The notes beneath the pieces are model-generated. The model was given only the letters and a program-made list of their open reading frames with translations. It was not told the DNA's origin and made no database searches. A stretch of 64,000 nucleotides of DNA from Sulfitobacter sp. HGT1 (GTDB lineage Bacteria; Pseudomonadota; Alphaproteobacteria; Rhodobacterales; Rhodobacteraceae). Within the stretch, counting starts at the first letter, position 1. Each line of letters begins with the position of its first letter. The position numbers and the translations under genes are program-made. Of this stretch, positions 34,703-44,721 are shown piece by piece. The DNA is taken from contig NZ_BLWI01000001.1 of NCBI RefSeq assembly GCF_013282155.1, positions 1 through 64,000 on the forward strand, read 5' to 3'.

Positions 34703-35265
34703 GTGGTCAGTGCCGCGATGTCAGGACGAGGACGTTCTGGCGGGGCAGAGGTTTCAGTGCCGATGTGGATGATGCCCGCGATCCGTTCGTTGTCGGCCAA
34801 TCCGAACCCTTTTTTCATAAATTCGCGGTCGTGGCTGACCCAGCCGCTTAGCCAGTTTGCGCCCCAACCCGCAGCCAAGGCCGCATTGGTCAGCGCAAGG
34901 CACACGGCCCCGGCAGAGTACGTCTGTTCAATCGCGGGGATCTTGGGCGACGGTTTTTGCACCTCGACCACGACCACGGCCAGATGGCCCTGATCAAACT
35001 GGCCGCGGCCTTTCTGGACCTGTTCGTCGTCAAGGCCCAAGGCCTCTCCGCGGGCCTGCGCGATATCCGCCAAACGCCCCATCGCGGGCTTGTCGATCAC
35101 GATAAAACGCCACGGTTCCAGCTTGCCATGATCGGGTGTGCGCGCAGCGGCCGTAAGCAGGGGCAGCAGCGTGTCGCGGTCCGGCACGGGGATGGTCAGC
35201 GTCTTGGCAGGCCGGGACCGGCGTGTTTGCAGGAAATGCAGTGCGTCTGGGTTTGGTGTCGGCAT
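34693..35265 (-). CDS. Nitroreductase family protein (YdjA-like)
   Basis: A 190-residue flavoprotein. TRRSRPAKTL near the N-terminus, APDHGKLEPWRFIVI-like ARTPDHGKLEPWRFIV, and GAVCLALTNAALAAGWGANWLSG are diagnostic for small FMN-dependent nitroreductases of the YdjA group. It probably reduces nitro-compounds or quinones using NAD(P)H. It lies in an operon-like run HDAC, nitroreductase, EI24, with 10-bp spacing and a 10-bp overlap. Confidence 0.9.
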   Translation of the reverse strand: MPTPNPDALHFLQTRRSRPAKTLTIPVPDRDTLLPLLTAAARTPDHGKLEPWRFIVIDKPAMGRLADIAQARGEALGLDDEQVQKGRGQFDQGHLAVVVVEVQKPSPKIPAIEQTYSAGAVCLALTNAALAAGWGANWLSGWVSHDREFMKKGFGLADNERIAGIIHIGTETSAPPERPRPDIAALTTWL

Positions 35266-35275
35266 TGGGTCTCTC

Positions 35276-36382
35276 TTACAGGTTCAGCTCTTGCGCCATC
35301 TCATCAATGGAGCAGCGCAGGAAGGCGTCAAATTTGGGGCTGGGCTGGCGGATGTGATAGTTCTCCGCGTGCGGATCTGGCGCGATGATATCACTGTCTG
35401 CGAGGGCTGCGATGGTGGCGTGGCCACAGAACGGGACATAGGCCTCTGAATAGCCGCCTTCGTGGACAAGCACCAGCTTGCCATCGCAAAGTTTTTGCGC
35501 AGTCGCTTTGATTTTGCGGGTCATGGCGGCAAAGGTTTTGGCCGTGGCCTGCATCCGCGCCAGCGGGTCCACGATTGCGGCGTCAAAGCCACAGGCGACA
35601 ATGATCATATCGGGCTGGAACGCCTCAAGCGCGGGGATCACGATGCGGTCCAGCGCGTGCAGATAGGCCGTATGCCCCGATCCGGCATGGAGCGGCAGGT
35701 TGATGTTATACCCTTCGCCCGCCCCCTTGCCCCGATCCGCCAGCGCGCCTGTATCCAGCGGATAGTTGCCTTCCTGATGCAGTGAAATCGTTAGCACGTC
35801 GTCGCGGTGATAGAATATCGCTTCGGTGCCATTGCCATGGTGCACATCCCAATCCAGCACAGCAACGCGGTTTACCAGCCCCTTGGCCTTGGCGGCTTCG
35901 ATCGCGATGGCGATGTTTGCCAGCAGGCAGAACCCGTTGGGGAAATCAGGCAGGGCGTGGTGACCGGGGGGGCGGGAAAGCGCATAGGCGTTTTGCAGAT
36001 CACCCGATGCAACCGCTTCGACAGCGGCGATGGACAGTCCGGCAGACAGGGCAGCGATCTCGAACCCGCCAGCAGCAAAGGGGGTGCGCAGGCCCAGTTC
36101 ACCACCGCCCGTGTCAGAGAGACGTTTGAAGTCGTCCAGATAGGCAGCAGGGTGAACACGCAACAGATCGTCGCGTGTGGCTTGCTGCGCGCTGCGCACG
36201 TCCAACTCGGCCATTAGGCCGGTAACTTCCATCAAATTGCGCAGCCGCCGCTTGGTTTCGGGGTTTTCGGGCAACCCGCCTGACGCCAAGGGCTGCACCA
36301 GCCCGCCGATGGGCATGGTAAAGGCATAGTTGCCCCCCGCATGCCAGAAACAGCGTTCATCCATGAAAAAGCCGGTGGTCAT
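35276..36382 (-). CDS. Histone deacetylase family protein (class II-like amidohydrolase)
   Basis: A 368-residue zinc-dependent deacetylase. RPPGHHALPDFPNGFCLLANIA carries the histidine pair, DWDVHHGNGTEAIFYHR carries the zinc-binding Asp and His, and ACGFDAAIVDPLARM holds the second zinc aspartate. Bacterial relatives remove acetyl groups from polyamines, acetoin-system substrates or proteins. It sits first in a three-gene run with a nitroreductase and EI24 protein, which does not reveal its substrate. Confidence 0.92.
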   Translation of the reverse strand: MTTGFFMDERCFWHAGGNYAFTMPIGGLVQPLASGGLPENPETKRRLRNLMEVTGLMAELDVRSAQQATRDDLLRVHPAAYLDDFKRLSDTGGGELGLRTPFAAGGFEIAALSAGLSIAAVEAVASGDLQNAYALSRPPGHHALPDFPNGFCLLANIAIAIEAAKAKGLVNRVAVLDWDVHHGNGTEAIFYHRDDVLTISLHQEGNYPLDTGALADRGKGAGEGYNINLPLHAGSGHTAYLHALDRIVIPALEAFQPDMIIVACGFDAAIVDPLARMQATAKTFAAMTRKIKATAQKLCDGKLVLVHEGGYSEAYVPFCGHATIAALADSDIIAPDPHAENYHIRQPSPKFDAFLRCSIDEMAQELNL

Positions 36383-36445
36383 CCTGTCATTCCCCTTGTT
36401 GTCTGTCTGGAAACTGACGCGACACGGCGGGATTGTCCATGATCC

Positions 36446-36919
36446 TTAGGCGGGGGCCTCGGCCAGCAGGGCGTTCAGATCAAGCGGGGCATTTACCATC
36501 TTGAGCCCGCCATGCGCGTCACGGGGCCAATCCTGCTCGGCGCGGTCGCGGTATATCTCGACCCCGTTATTGTCAGGATCACGCAGGTATATCGCCTCGC
36601 TCACGCCATGATCGGCAGCCCCGTCCAGCGGAATGCCCGCAGCAACAATGCGTTTCAGAACGGCGGCCAAGGCGGGGCGGTCGGGGTACAGAAACGCCGA
36701 ATGATACAGCCCGGTGTGACCTTCGGGCGGGGGCGTCGCGCCGGCGCTTTCCCATGTATTCAGACCGATGTGGTGGTGATACCCGCCCGCACCAAGAAAG
36801 GCGGCCTGCGTGCCGAATTTCTGGTTCAGATCGAACCCGAGAATGTCGCGGTAAAACGTGATCGCCCGCTCAAGATCCGCGACCTTGAGGTGAACGTGAC
36901 CGACTGAGGCATGAGCCAT
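36446..36919 (-). CDS. VOC family protein (glyoxalase/dioxygenase-like)
   Basis: A 157-residue single VOC-fold protein resembling one half of catechol-2,3-dioxygenase (CatE). VGHVHLKVADLERAITFYRDILGFDL is split here as VGHVHLKVADLERAITF and YRDILGFDL; later GGYHHHIGLNTWES and YLRDPDNNGVEIYRD provide candidate metal ligands His and Glu. I set the start at MAHASVGH, where AAGG sits about 8 nt upstream, rather than at the longer in-frame ATG. The substrate is unknown. Confidence 0.83.
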   Translation of the reverse strand: MAHASVGHVHLKVADLERAITFYRDILGFDLNQKFGTQAAFLGAGGYHHHIGLNTWESAGATPPPEGHTGLYHSAFLYPDRPALAAVLKRIVAAGIPLDGAADHGVSEAIYLRDPDNNGVEIYRDRAEQDWPRDAHGGLKMVNAPLDLNALLAEAPA

Positions 36920-37053
36920 GAGATGCGCCTTTCTTCTTGCGATGACTGCAAGATGGCGACATCGCGCCCGCAAAGCCAGAGCGGCTGGCGCGCGCCGCCT
37001 GTGCAAAAATGCGCAGCCCCATCGGCGCGGGTATGATCGGGTGGCGTGCTGCC

Positions 37054-38076
37054 TTAGCCAACCATCCCGACAATATCATAGGTTTTTCTCAGGATCGGCG
37101 CAGTGATCTCGCGGGCCTGGGTGGCACCGTTTGCAAGGATGCGGTCAATCTCGGCTGTGTCGGCCATCAGTTCGGCCATGCGCGTGCTGATCGGCGACAT
37201 TTTGGCGACGGCCAGATCGGCCAACAGCGGCTTGAAGGTGCCGAATTGCTGACCACCGACTTCGGCCAGCACCTGTTCAACGGTCTGGTCGTTGAGCGCG
37301 GCATAGATGTTCACCAGATTGCGCGCCTCGGGGCGGTCCTTCAGGCCTTCGATCTCGGAGGGCAAAGCATCGGGATCGGTCTTGGCCTTGCGGATCTTTT
37401 TGGCGATTGTGTCGGCATCGTCGGTCAGGTTGATCCGGCTGGCATCCGATGGATCGGATTTCGACATCTTTTTCGACCCGTCGCGCAAGGACATCACGCG
37501 GGTTGCGGCACCTTCGATCACCGGTTCGGTCAGCGGAAAGAAATCAACGCCGTAGTCATGGTTGAACTTGGCCGCGATGTCGCGGGTCAGTTCCAGATGC
37601 TGCTTTTGGTCTTCGCCCACGGGCACATGGGTGGCGTGGTAAATCAGAATGTCGGCGGCCATCAGCGCGGGATAGGCAAACAGGCCCAAGGAAGCGGTCT
37701 CGGCGTTTTTGCCGGCCTTGTCTTTCCACTGGGTCATGCGGCCCATCCAGCCCATGCGGGCAACACAGTTAAAGATCCACGCAAGCTGTGCATGCTCGGG
37801 AACCTGGGATTGATTGATCAGAATGGATTTCTGCGGATCAACGCCCGCTGCAATAAATCCGGCGGCCAGTTCGCGTGTGTTGTGGCGCAAGGTGGCGGGG
37901 TCTTGAAGCTTGGCCGTGATCGCGTGCAGGTCCACCATGCAATAGATGGTCTGATATGACCCTTCATCCTGCATGTCGACGAAACGCTTCATCGCGCCCA
38001 GATAATTGCCAAGGGTCAGGCCGCCGGACGGCTGAATGCCCGAGAACACGCGCGGGGTGAATTGGGTGTCGGTCAT
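37054..38076 (-). CDS. trpS: Tryptophan--tRNA ligase
   Basis: A 340-residue class I synthetase that charges tRNA-Trp. The HIGH-type region is [20 protein letters not shown] (TLGN), and the KMSKS loop is intact as [29 protein letters not shown] is also typical. Length is normal. It is divergent from the rhomboid-like gene across 76 bp. Confidence 0.97.
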   Translation of the reverse strand: MTDTQFTPRVFSGIQPSGGLTLGNYLGAMKRFVDMQDEGSYQTIYCMVDLHAITAKLQDPATLRHNTRELAAGFIAAGVDPQKSILINQSQVPEHAQLAWIFNCVARMGWMGRMTQWKDKAGKNAETASLGLFAYPALMAADILIYHATHVPVGEDQKQHLELTRDIAAKFNHDYGVDFFPLTEPVIEGAATRVMSLRDGSKKMSKSDPSDASRINLTDDADTIAKKIRKAKTDPDALPSEIEGLKDRPEARNLVNIYAALNDQTVEQVLAEVGGQQFGTFKPLLADLAVAKMSPISTRMAELMADTAEIDRILANGATQAREITAPILRKTYDIVGMVG

Positions 38077-38152
38077 GGCAACGCTCCGATAAGGCTGGAA
38101 AAGACGGCACGATGGGCTTACCCATGCGCACCAACCCCGTCAAGGAGCCGCT

Positions 38153-38839
38153 ATGGAAGACCCTGATTTTCAACCACCCGTAAACCCGATGCCTGCCGTG
38201 GTTACAGTGGTGTTTCTGGCCATCGCCGGTATCGAGGCAGGGCTGTCCCTGGCCGAGGCGGGTATTATCGGCGGCCCCGGTGCCATCGGCTGGCGACTGG
38301 CATTGATCCGCGATTACGGATTTTCGAACGACATCTTTGACTGGATGATCGCCAACTGGCGCTTCCCTGTGTCGGAGACATTGCGCGCCGTGAGCTATTC
38401 ATTTGTGCATCTGGGGTTCACCCATGCGCTTTTTGCCATGGTGCTATTGTTGGCCCTTGGCAAAATGGTGGCCGAGGCCTTGGGGCAGCTGGCGTTTCTG
38501 GCGATATTCTTTGTCTCGGGGATCATCGGGGCGGTTCTCTATGCGCTGGCCCTGAATGATCCGGTTTGGCTGGTCGGGGCCTATCCGAATGTTTACGGGC
38601 TGATCGGGGCCTATTCCTTTGTCATGTGGCGCAGATTGTCAGGGCTGGGCGCGCAGCAATTGCGTGCGTTTTCGCTGATTGCGGTGTTGATGGGGATACA
38701 GCTTTTGTGGGGCGTGTTCTTTGAGGCGGGCACCCAATGGCTGGCGGACCTTTTCGGGTTCTTCGTGGGCTTTGGATTGTGCTTTGTCCTGGCTCCCGGT
38801 GAATGGTTGAAATTGCGCAACCGTGTCCGGCATCGTTGA
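38153..38839 (+). CDS. Rhomboid-fold membrane protein lacking the catalytic residues
   Basis: A 228-residue protein with six membrane segments in the rhomboid order. The fold is recognisable by the first-TM loop and the segment FTHALFAMVLLLALGKMV, which matches the rhomboid HxxxN helix with H91 present but the Asn replaced by A95. The catalytic GxSG is G142-A-Y144-P (GAYPNVYGLIG), so the nucleophile serine is Tyr. The last-helix catalytic His position is D199 (ADLFGFFVG). It should thus be a pseudo-protease, possibly binding or steering other membrane proteins. Confidence 0.8.
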   Translation: MEDPDFQPPVNPMPAVVTVVFLAIAGIEAGLSLAEAGIIGGPGAIGWRLALIRDYGFSNDIFDWMIANWRFPVSETLRAVSYSFVHLGFTHALFAMVLLLALGKMVAEALGQLAFLAIFFVSGIIGAVLYALALNDPVWLVGAYPNVYGLIGAYSFVMWRRLSGLGAQQLRAFSLIAVLMGIQLLWGVFFEAGTQWLADLFGFFVGFGLCFVLAPGEWLKLRNRVRHR

Positions 38840-38853
38840 TTTCATGCGCAAGG

Positions 38854-38873
38854 CAGGGGGGCCAGCCCCCCTG
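38854..38873. terminator. GC-rich perfect hairpin between rhomboid and murJ
   Basis: CAGGGGGGC pairs with GCCCCCCTG around a 2-nt loop, followed by ACCCCCCGGGATTTTG and AACCATTTGGAA. It separates two convergent genes. The downstream part resembles intergenic sequence at 53920-53940. Confidence 0.65.
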
Positions 38874-38907
38874 ACCCCCCGGGATTTTGAACCATTTGGA
38901 AATCAGG

Positions 38908-40500
38908 TCAGCCGCGTTTCAATGCGCGTTTGAATTCGCCCAGTTTGAAGGCTCCGATGATCTGGCCAGAGCCGAAGTAGCTGATGGCCGCGATCAGGAT
39001 TAGCAGCAGAAGCCCGATGCCGCGCCACCAGGACTGACCCAGCAGCGGTTGCATCGCGACATTGCCGATCCACAAGGCAACCCCCATGATTGCGGAGGCC
39101 GCAAGGATACGCCAAATGCGTTTGTGAAAGCGGGCATCGAATTTCGCGGCCAGGCCAAAGCCGCGTGCGCCATAGGCCAGCAGCCCGAACATGGCCCAAC
39201 CGGCGAGGGTCGTCGCGATCGCCGGGGCGAACCAGCCGATAAAGGGGCTGAGGCCCACGGCCAGCACCACATTCACGATCATTGCCACAACGGCAAAATA
39301 GAACGGGCGTTTGGTGTCTTCGCGGGCATAATACAGCGGTTGCAGGATTTTTTGCAGGACAAAGGCGGGCAGGCCGAGGCCGTAGATCGCCACCGCAATG
39401 GCAATCGCCGCCGCATCGTCGACGGTTGTGGCACCACGTTGAAACAGGACCGATGCCAGAGTGAAGGGGATTACCATCAAGGCCACGGCAGAGGGGATTG
39501 TCAGGGCAAGGGAGACTTCGGCGGCGCGGCTGATCTGGGTGTGCGATCCCTGTTCATCCCCGGCCTTGAGGCGGCGCGACAGATCGGGAAGCAGGACCAC
39601 GCCGATGGCAATGCCCACCACGCCAAGCGGCAGTTGGTACAAGCGATCGGCGTAGTTGAGCCAGGCCACGGCCCCTTCGTAAAAGCTGGCCACCTGACGA
39701 CCGACCAGCAGGTTGATCTGCATCACACCGCCCGCCAGTGCGGCCGGGGCTGCGATGATGGCCAGGCGTTTCAATTCCGGCGTCATGCGGGGTCTGCGGT
39801 TGAAGCCCAAGGTGAAGCCCGCGCGTTTGGCGGCCCACCACACCAGCGCCAGTTGCGCAATGCCCGCAATCGGCACGGACAGGGCCAGTGTGTTGCCGAT
39901 ATGCAGGCCGAGGGCCTTGTCGATGCCGAGGCCCAACGCCTCTGATCCGTCGCGGCCAAGGGCGGCCCCAACGAGCACGGCAATGATAAAGATGATGTTC
40001 AGCACGACAGGCGCAGCCGCAGCAGCCATAAAGCGCCCCGTGGCATTCAATACCCCCGATACCAGTGCCGCGAGCGAGATGAAAAGGATATAGGGAAAGG
40101 CAAGCCGCCCGTATTCAACGGCCAGATCAAAGCGTTCGTCCCCTTTGAACCCCGACGCCATCAGCAACACCAGACCGGGCATGGCGATGATGCCGATGAG
40201 GGTGAACAGGGTCAGGATAAACGCCATACCGACAAAGGCATCCTGGGCGAACTCCTCGGGGCCGTCGCCGCTTTCGAGCTTTTTCGAGAACATCGGCACA
40301 AAGGCCATGTTGAACGCGCCTTCGGCAAAGAAGCGGCGAAACATGTTGGGCAGGGAAAACGCCACCAAGAAGGCTTCGGCTGCGGGGCCGGAGCCGAGAT
40401 ATCCAGCAACCATCACATCGCGAATGAACCCCATGACGCGGCTGAGAAGGGTCCATATTCCGACGGTGAAAAAGCCGGACATCAGGCGGATTGGTTTCAT
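38908..40500 (-). CDS. murJ: Lipid II flippase MurJ (MviN)
   Basis: A 530-residue inner-membrane protein of the MviN/MurJ family with about 14 helices that flips lipid II for peptidoglycan synthesis. The N-terminus GIWTLLSRVMGFIRDVMVAGYLG and SLPNMFRRFFAEGAFNMAFVP (quoted in part as PNMFRRFFAEGAFNMAFVP) are diagnostic, with functionally important arginines in RDV and RRFFAEG. I chose MKPIRLMSG at 40500; the ribosome-binding site there is poor, and the frame remains open further upstream. It lies downstream of glnD on the same strand, as in several rhodobacters. Confidence 0.95.
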   Translation of the reverse strand: MKPIRLMSGFFTVGIWTLLSRVMGFIRDVMVAGYLGSGPAAEAFLVAFSLPNMFRRFFAEGAFNMAFVPMFSKKLESGDGPEEFAQDAFVGMAFILTLFTLIGIIAMPGLVLLMASGFKGDERFDLAVEYGRLAFPYILFISLAALVSGVLNATGRFMAAAAAPVVLNIIFIIAVLVGAALGRDGSEALGLGIDKALGLHIGNTLALSVPIAGIAQLALVWWAAKRAGFTLGFNRRPRMTPELKRLAIIAAPAALAGGVMQINLLVGRQVASFYEGAVAWLNYADRLYQLPLGVVGIAIGVVLLPDLSRRLKAGDEQGSHTQISRAAEVSLALTIPSAVALMVIPFTLASVLFQRGATTVDDAAAIAIAVAIYGLGLPAFVLQKILQPLYYAREDTKRPFYFAVVAMIVNVVLAVGLSPFIGWFAPAIATTLAGWAMFGLLAYGARGFGLAAKFDARFHKRIWRILAASAIMGVALWIGNVAMQPLLGQSWWRGIGLLLLILIAAISYFGSGQIIGAFKLGEFKRALKRG

Positions 40501-40651
40501 TGGAATGCTTGCCCTGTGAGTGCGATGCAAATGGCCTACCGTTTGGCGTGCCATAGCGCAATTGTTGATGTGCGGCGGGCAATGGCCGGCAACGGGAAGC
40601 CGCCGGCCCTGTTTTCGCCTGCTGGCTGAGGCGGGCGCGCGTGGTCCGGCG

Positions 40652-43438
40652 TTAATCGGCGGCCCGCTCGACCCCTTCGGCAATCGCAAGGCGGAGACGT
40701 TTTTCAAGGGTCCGCTGCTTGCTTTCGGTGTAATATTTCAGCCCGAACATATCTTTGACATAGAAGGTATCGACCACCTGTTCGCCATAGGTCGCGATGA
40801 CTGCATTGGCGATATAGACGTTCGATTCGGCCAGGCTGCGCGCCAGATCGTATAGCAAACCGGGGCGATCGCGGGTGTCGACTTCGATGATGGTATAGAT
40901 TTCAGAGCCATCATTATCAAAGGTGATGTGGGTCGGGACCTTGAATGCCCTTTCGCGTTTTTTGACCTTGTCGCGGGATTTCAGGGCCTCGCGGGCCAGG
41001 ATCTCTCCCTTGAGGGTTTTCGAGATCATCTGCCTGAGGCGGGGCAGGCGGGCAGCGTCATAGGGGTTGCCTTCGGCATCCTGTATCCAGAACGCATCGG
41101 TGACATAGCCGTCTTTGGTCGTGTAGCTGCGGGCGTCGACCACATTGGCACCCACCAGCGCCAGCGCCCCTGCAAGACGTGCAAAGATACCGGGGTGATC
41201 TGCCATGACAAAACACGCACGGGTGGCATCGCGGTCCTCGTCTGGGTGCAGGTCGATGCGAATTTCGCCATCCTTGATATCACGCAGCAACTGGGCAAAC
41301 ACGACATGGGCCGTGATGTGCAGCCCTTGCCAATAGGGCGGATAGTGGCGTGCGGTTTCGGTCTGCAAATCCTTGCGCGGCCAATCGGCAAGGGCTGCAC
41401 GCAAGGTCTTTTTCGCCTCGTCGCCGCGGTTCGCACGGTTCAGATCCTCAAGCCCTGTTTCAAGGGCTTTCTTGGTTTGGCGGTACAGGCCACGGATCAG
41501 CACGGCCTTCCAGTTGTTCCAGGTGTTCGGCCCGACGCCGCGAATATCGCAAACGGTCAACACACACAGCAGATCAAGCCGCTTGACCGTCTGTACCGCT
41601 TTGGCGAAGTCACGCACGGTGCGCGGGTCGGCAATATCGCGTTTCTGGGCCATGTCCGACATCAGCAGGTGATAGCGCACCAGCCATTCGACAGTATCGA
41701 CTTCGGTCTTGTTCAGCCCCAGCCGTGGCGCGATCTTGCGGGCCATTTGGGCCCCAAGGATCGAATGGTCTTCGGGGCGCCCCTTGGCGATATCGTGCAA
41801 AAGCAGGGCCACATAAATGACTTTGCGGTTCACGCCGCGTTTCAGGATATTCGACGCGACCGGCAGGTCTTCCTCAAGCTCGCCCTTTTCAATGAGGGCA
41901 AGGTTGGTGATGCACTGGATCGTATGTTCGTCGACGGTGTAGCTGTGATACATATTGAACTGCATCATCGCGACGATGTTTTCGAATTCGGGAATAAAGG
42001 CAGACAGAACGCCCAGTTCGTTCATCCGGCGCAGGCCGCGTTCGGGGTTGCCGTGTTTGAGCATCAGATCAAGGAAAATGCGCTGCGCTTCGGCATTGTT
42101 GCGCATGTCGTCGTCGATCAGGTTCAGGTTGCGTTTCACCAGCCGCATGGCGTCCGGGTGGATCAACATGCCGGTCCGCAACGCTTCCTCGAAGATGCGC
42201 AACAGGTTCAGCTTGTCCGAAATGAACGCAGCATCATCGACAATCGCAAGCCGGCCCACGACGACTTCGTAGCCGTCGCGCATCTTGGGGCGGCGGCGGA
42301 ATATGCGTTCCAGCAGGGGTTCTGCCTTGATGTGGATGCTTTCCAGCTTGGTCAGGAAGATGCGGGTCAGCTCGCCCACTTGGGTGGCGTGGCGGAAATA
42401 GGCCTGCATGAACACTTCGACACCGCGTCTGCCGCCCGTATCCGTATAGCCCATCGCCTCGGCGACGGCGACCTGCATGTCAAAGGTCAGCTGTTCGGTT
42501 GCGCGCCCAGACAACAAATGCAGGTGCCCGCGTACCGCCCAAAGAAAATCCTCGGCGGCGACGAAGGTTTTGAATTCTTCTTCCAGAAAGATGCCGCGCT
42601 CCACCAGATCGGCAGCGTTTTCGACGTTGTAAATATGCTTGGCGATCCAGAACAGGGATTGCAAATCGCGTAGGCCCCCCTTGGCTTCCTTGACGTTCGG
42701 TTCAACCTGATAGCGCAGACCCTGTTTGCGGTGGCGCAGGGCGCGCTCTTCCAGCTTGGCCTCGATGAAACTACGGCCCGAACCGGAAAAAAGATCGGTC
42801 TTCAGCGTCTTGTCCAGCTCGGCGGTCAGTTCAAGGTCGCCCGCGATAAACCGGTGTTCGAGCAAGGCGGTCTGGATGGTGAAATCCTCGGCCCCAAGGC
42901 GCACGCAATCACGGATCGTGCGGGTGGAATGGCCAACCTTCAGCTTCAAATCCCACAGCATATACAGCATGGATTCGATCACGCTTTCGGTCCAGGCGGT
43001 CGCTTTGTAGGGGATCAAAAACAGCAGATCAACGTCCGAGAACGGGGCCATTTCGCCCCTGCCATACCCGCCGACGCCGATCACCGCCAAGCGTTCGCCC
43101 GACGTCGGGTTGGGCTTGGGATGCAATTTCTGCACCGCAATCTGCAACGTGCTGCGGACCAGCTGATCTGTCAAAAAACAATAGGCGGAGGTCATTGCGC
43201 GCGCGTCAAACGGTGTCGCGGCAAAGGCGCGGGCGATTTCAGCGCGGCCTGCTTTCTGGGCATTCCCAAGAATACGCACAGCCGCTGCACGGACCTGGCT
43301 GCTATCCGATGCTTCTTCGAATGCCACAGTCAGGGCGTCGGCGATGGCGTCTTCGTCAAAGATCAACTCGGGGGCGCTGATCAGGTGAAGCGCTGTAGCT
43401 TCACCTGTCTCTGCTTGTGCAGCTAATGGTTTTACCAC
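40652..43438 (-). CDS. glnD: [Protein-PII] uridylyltransferase/uridylyl-removing enzyme GlnD
   Basis: A 928-residue nitrogen sensor that uridylylates PII proteins when glutamine is low and removes UMP when it is high. Domains in order: nucleotidyltransferase with GVGGYGRGEMAPFSDVDLLFL (seen as GYGRGEMAPFSDVDLLF; active-site Asp pair DVD), then an HD domain with VALLLHDIAKGRPEDHS, and two C-terminal ACT domains (about 735-820 and 845-928) for glutamine sensing. Length is standard. It follows the LpoA-like lipoprotein gene by 10 bp on the same strand. Confidence 0.96.
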   Translation of the reverse strand: MVKPLAAQAETGEATALHLISAPELIFDEDAIADALTVAFEEASDSSQVRAAAVRILGNAQKAGRAEIARAFAATPFDARAMTSAYCFLTDQLVRSTLQIAVQKLHPKPNPTSGERLAVIGVGGYGRGEMAPFSDVDLLFLIPYKATAWTESVIESMLYMLWDLKLKVGHSTRTIRDCVRLGAEDFTIQTALLEHRFIAGDLELTAELDKTLKTDLFSGSGRSFIEAKLEERALRHRKQGLRYQVEPNVKEAKGGLRDLQSLFWIAKHIYNVENAADLVERGIFLEEEFKTFVAAEDFLWAVRGHLHLLSGRATEQLTFDMQVAVAEAMGYTDTGGRRGVEVFMQAYFRHATQVGELTRIFLTKLESIHIKAEPLLERIFRRRPKMRDGYEVVVGRLAIVDDAAFISDKLNLLRIFEEALRTGMLIHPDAMRLVKRNLNLIDDDMRNNAEAQRIFLDLMLKHGNPERGLRRMNELGVLSAFIPEFENIVAMMQFNMYHSYTVDEHTIQCITNLALIEKGELEEDLPVASNILKRGVNRKVIYVALLLHDIAKGRPEDHSILGAQMARKIAPRLGLNKTEVDTVEWLVRYHLLMSDMAQKRDIADPRTVRDFAKAVQTVKRLDLLCVLTVCDIRGVGPNTWNNWKAVLIRGLYRQTKKALETGLEDLNRANRGDEAKKTLRAALADWPRKDLQTETARHYPPYWQGLHITAHVVFAQLLRDIKDGEIRIDLHPDEDRDATRACFVMADHPGIFARLAGALALVGANVVDARSYTTKDGYVTDAFWIQDAEGNPYDAARLPRLRQMISKTLKGEILAREALKSRDKVKKRERAFKVPTHITFDNDGSEIYTIIEVDTRDRPGLLYDLARSLAESNVYIANAVIATYGEQVVDTFYVKDMFGLKYYTESKQRTLEKRLRLAIAEGVERAAD

Positions 43439-43448
43439 TTAGTGTCCT

Positions 43449-44633
43449 TTAGAAACCAGCGCCGCCGAAACCTTGGGGGGCGGGATCAATAATCACAACG
43501 GAGTTGTTGCGCACGGTTGCGATGGCCAGGCCGTGCTCGGTTGTGCCATCCGTTTTTAAACGGAACACACCGTTGGCCCCGCGGAAACCTGCGCCTTGTG
43601 TCAGATTCGCAGTCGACAGTGCATTCGATTTACCCGATCGCGCCAATGCGCCCACAGCGGCAATGCCATCAAACGCAAGGCCGGCAATAGGACCAGGTGT
43701 CTTGCCATAAGCCGCTGAATAGCGTTGCGAGAACGCGGCGGTTGCGGAGGGGTCAGGCATCGCAAACCAGCCGCCTTGAACGCCGGGCAGTGCCAGTGTC
43801 TGGGCTGGAATGTCCCAGCGGGTCAGGCCGATATATTGCGTTGATGTGGTAAGCACGCCTGCTTCTGGCAATAGTTGCGCAAACAGGGGCAGGGCGCTGG
43901 CCGATGATGTTGTCAAAAAGATCGCGTTGGCACCATTGGCTTCTACGGCCGCTTTCACGCGCGGCACGGCGGCGATGACCGATTCCTGGCTCAGGGAATA
44001 GTCGACGGCACCAGCAGAGGTCGCACCATTTTGCGCAATCGCGTTCATGATGGCATTGCGGCCCAACTGGCCTGCAACATCATTGCTGTGCAGGACCAGA
44101 ATTTTGTCTTTACCCGTGGCTTTTGCAAAGCGCACCAGACGGCTTGACGTGTCGTCAAAGCCTTGGCCCATGACAAAGACGTTGCCGCCGGCAATGCTGG
44201 CATTATTCGAGAAGGACAGCACATTGACGCCTTGCGCGGCCACGGCATTGCCTGCGGCATTTGCAGCCTCGCCATAAAGCGGGCCGACGATGATCTGCGC
44301 GCCTTCGTTCACGGCTTGGGATGCAGCTGTGGCGGCCAGGGCAGCACTGCCGCCTGTGCCATAGACCCGCAGGTCGATTTGCACGCCTGCAAGGTCACGG
44401 ATCGCCAGACGGGCCGCGTTCTCGAGCTCTTGCGCAAGCAGGTTGTCACTGGCAGAACCGCCGCGTGGCACCAAAAGAGCCACTGGAATGGGCTTGCTGG
44501 TATCCACCTTGGGGCCTTTGCTAGACCCTGTATTGGTCATCAATCCCGGCTCGCAGGCGGCCAGTGCAAACGCCACAAAGGGCAGAATCAAAAGCCGCAG
44601 TGGCTTGCGAAGGGTGTCGAAAACGGCGAACAT
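43449..44633 (-). CDS. Penicillin-binding protein activator (LpoA-like lipoprotein)
   Basis: A 394-residue predicted lipoprotein: the signal peptide ends in FALAAC, with lipidation of that cysteine near residue 27. The mature part has a periplasmic binding-protein type I fold (Peripla_BP_6/LpoA C-terminal-like; IPVALLVPRGG, GAQIIVGPLYGEAANAAG, VLSFSNNASIAGGNVFVMG). In enterobacteria LpoA stimulates PBP1a; the alphaproteobacterial role is inferred. I set the start at MFAVFD, with GGAG about 8 nt upstream. It is divergent from rsmI. Confidence 0.87.
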   Translation of the reverse strand: MFAVFDTLRKPLRLLILPFVAFALAACEPGLMTNTGSSKGPKVDTSKPIPVALLVPRGGSASDNLLAQELENAARLAIRDLAGVQIDLRVYGTGGSAALAATAASQAVNEGAQIIVGPLYGEAANAAGNAVAAQGVNVLSFSNNASIAGGNVFVMGQGFDDTSSRLVRFAKATGKDKILVLHSNDVAGQLGRNAIMNAIAQNGATSAGAVDYSLSQESVIAAVPRVKAAVEANGANAIFLTTSSASALPLFAQLLPEAGVLTTSTQYIGLTRWDIPAQTLALPGVQGGWFAMPDPSATAAFSQRYSAAYGKTPGPIAGLAFDGIAAVGALARSGKSNALSTANLTQGAGFRGANGVFRLKTDGTTEHGLAIATVRNNSVVIIDPAPQGFGGAGF

Positions 44634-44721
44634 AGCAGTGTCACTCCATAAGTGGCAGGTCGGCGGCAATAGCCCATGAACAGATGCACCGATCATAGAG
44701 GGTGCGAAAGGCGGGTCCAGC

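Noticed and set aside
40588-40611. GCCGGC-rich inverted repeat between murJ and glnD
   Set aside because: Short, GC-biased stem with no T-run on the relevant strand; not strong enough to call a terminator.
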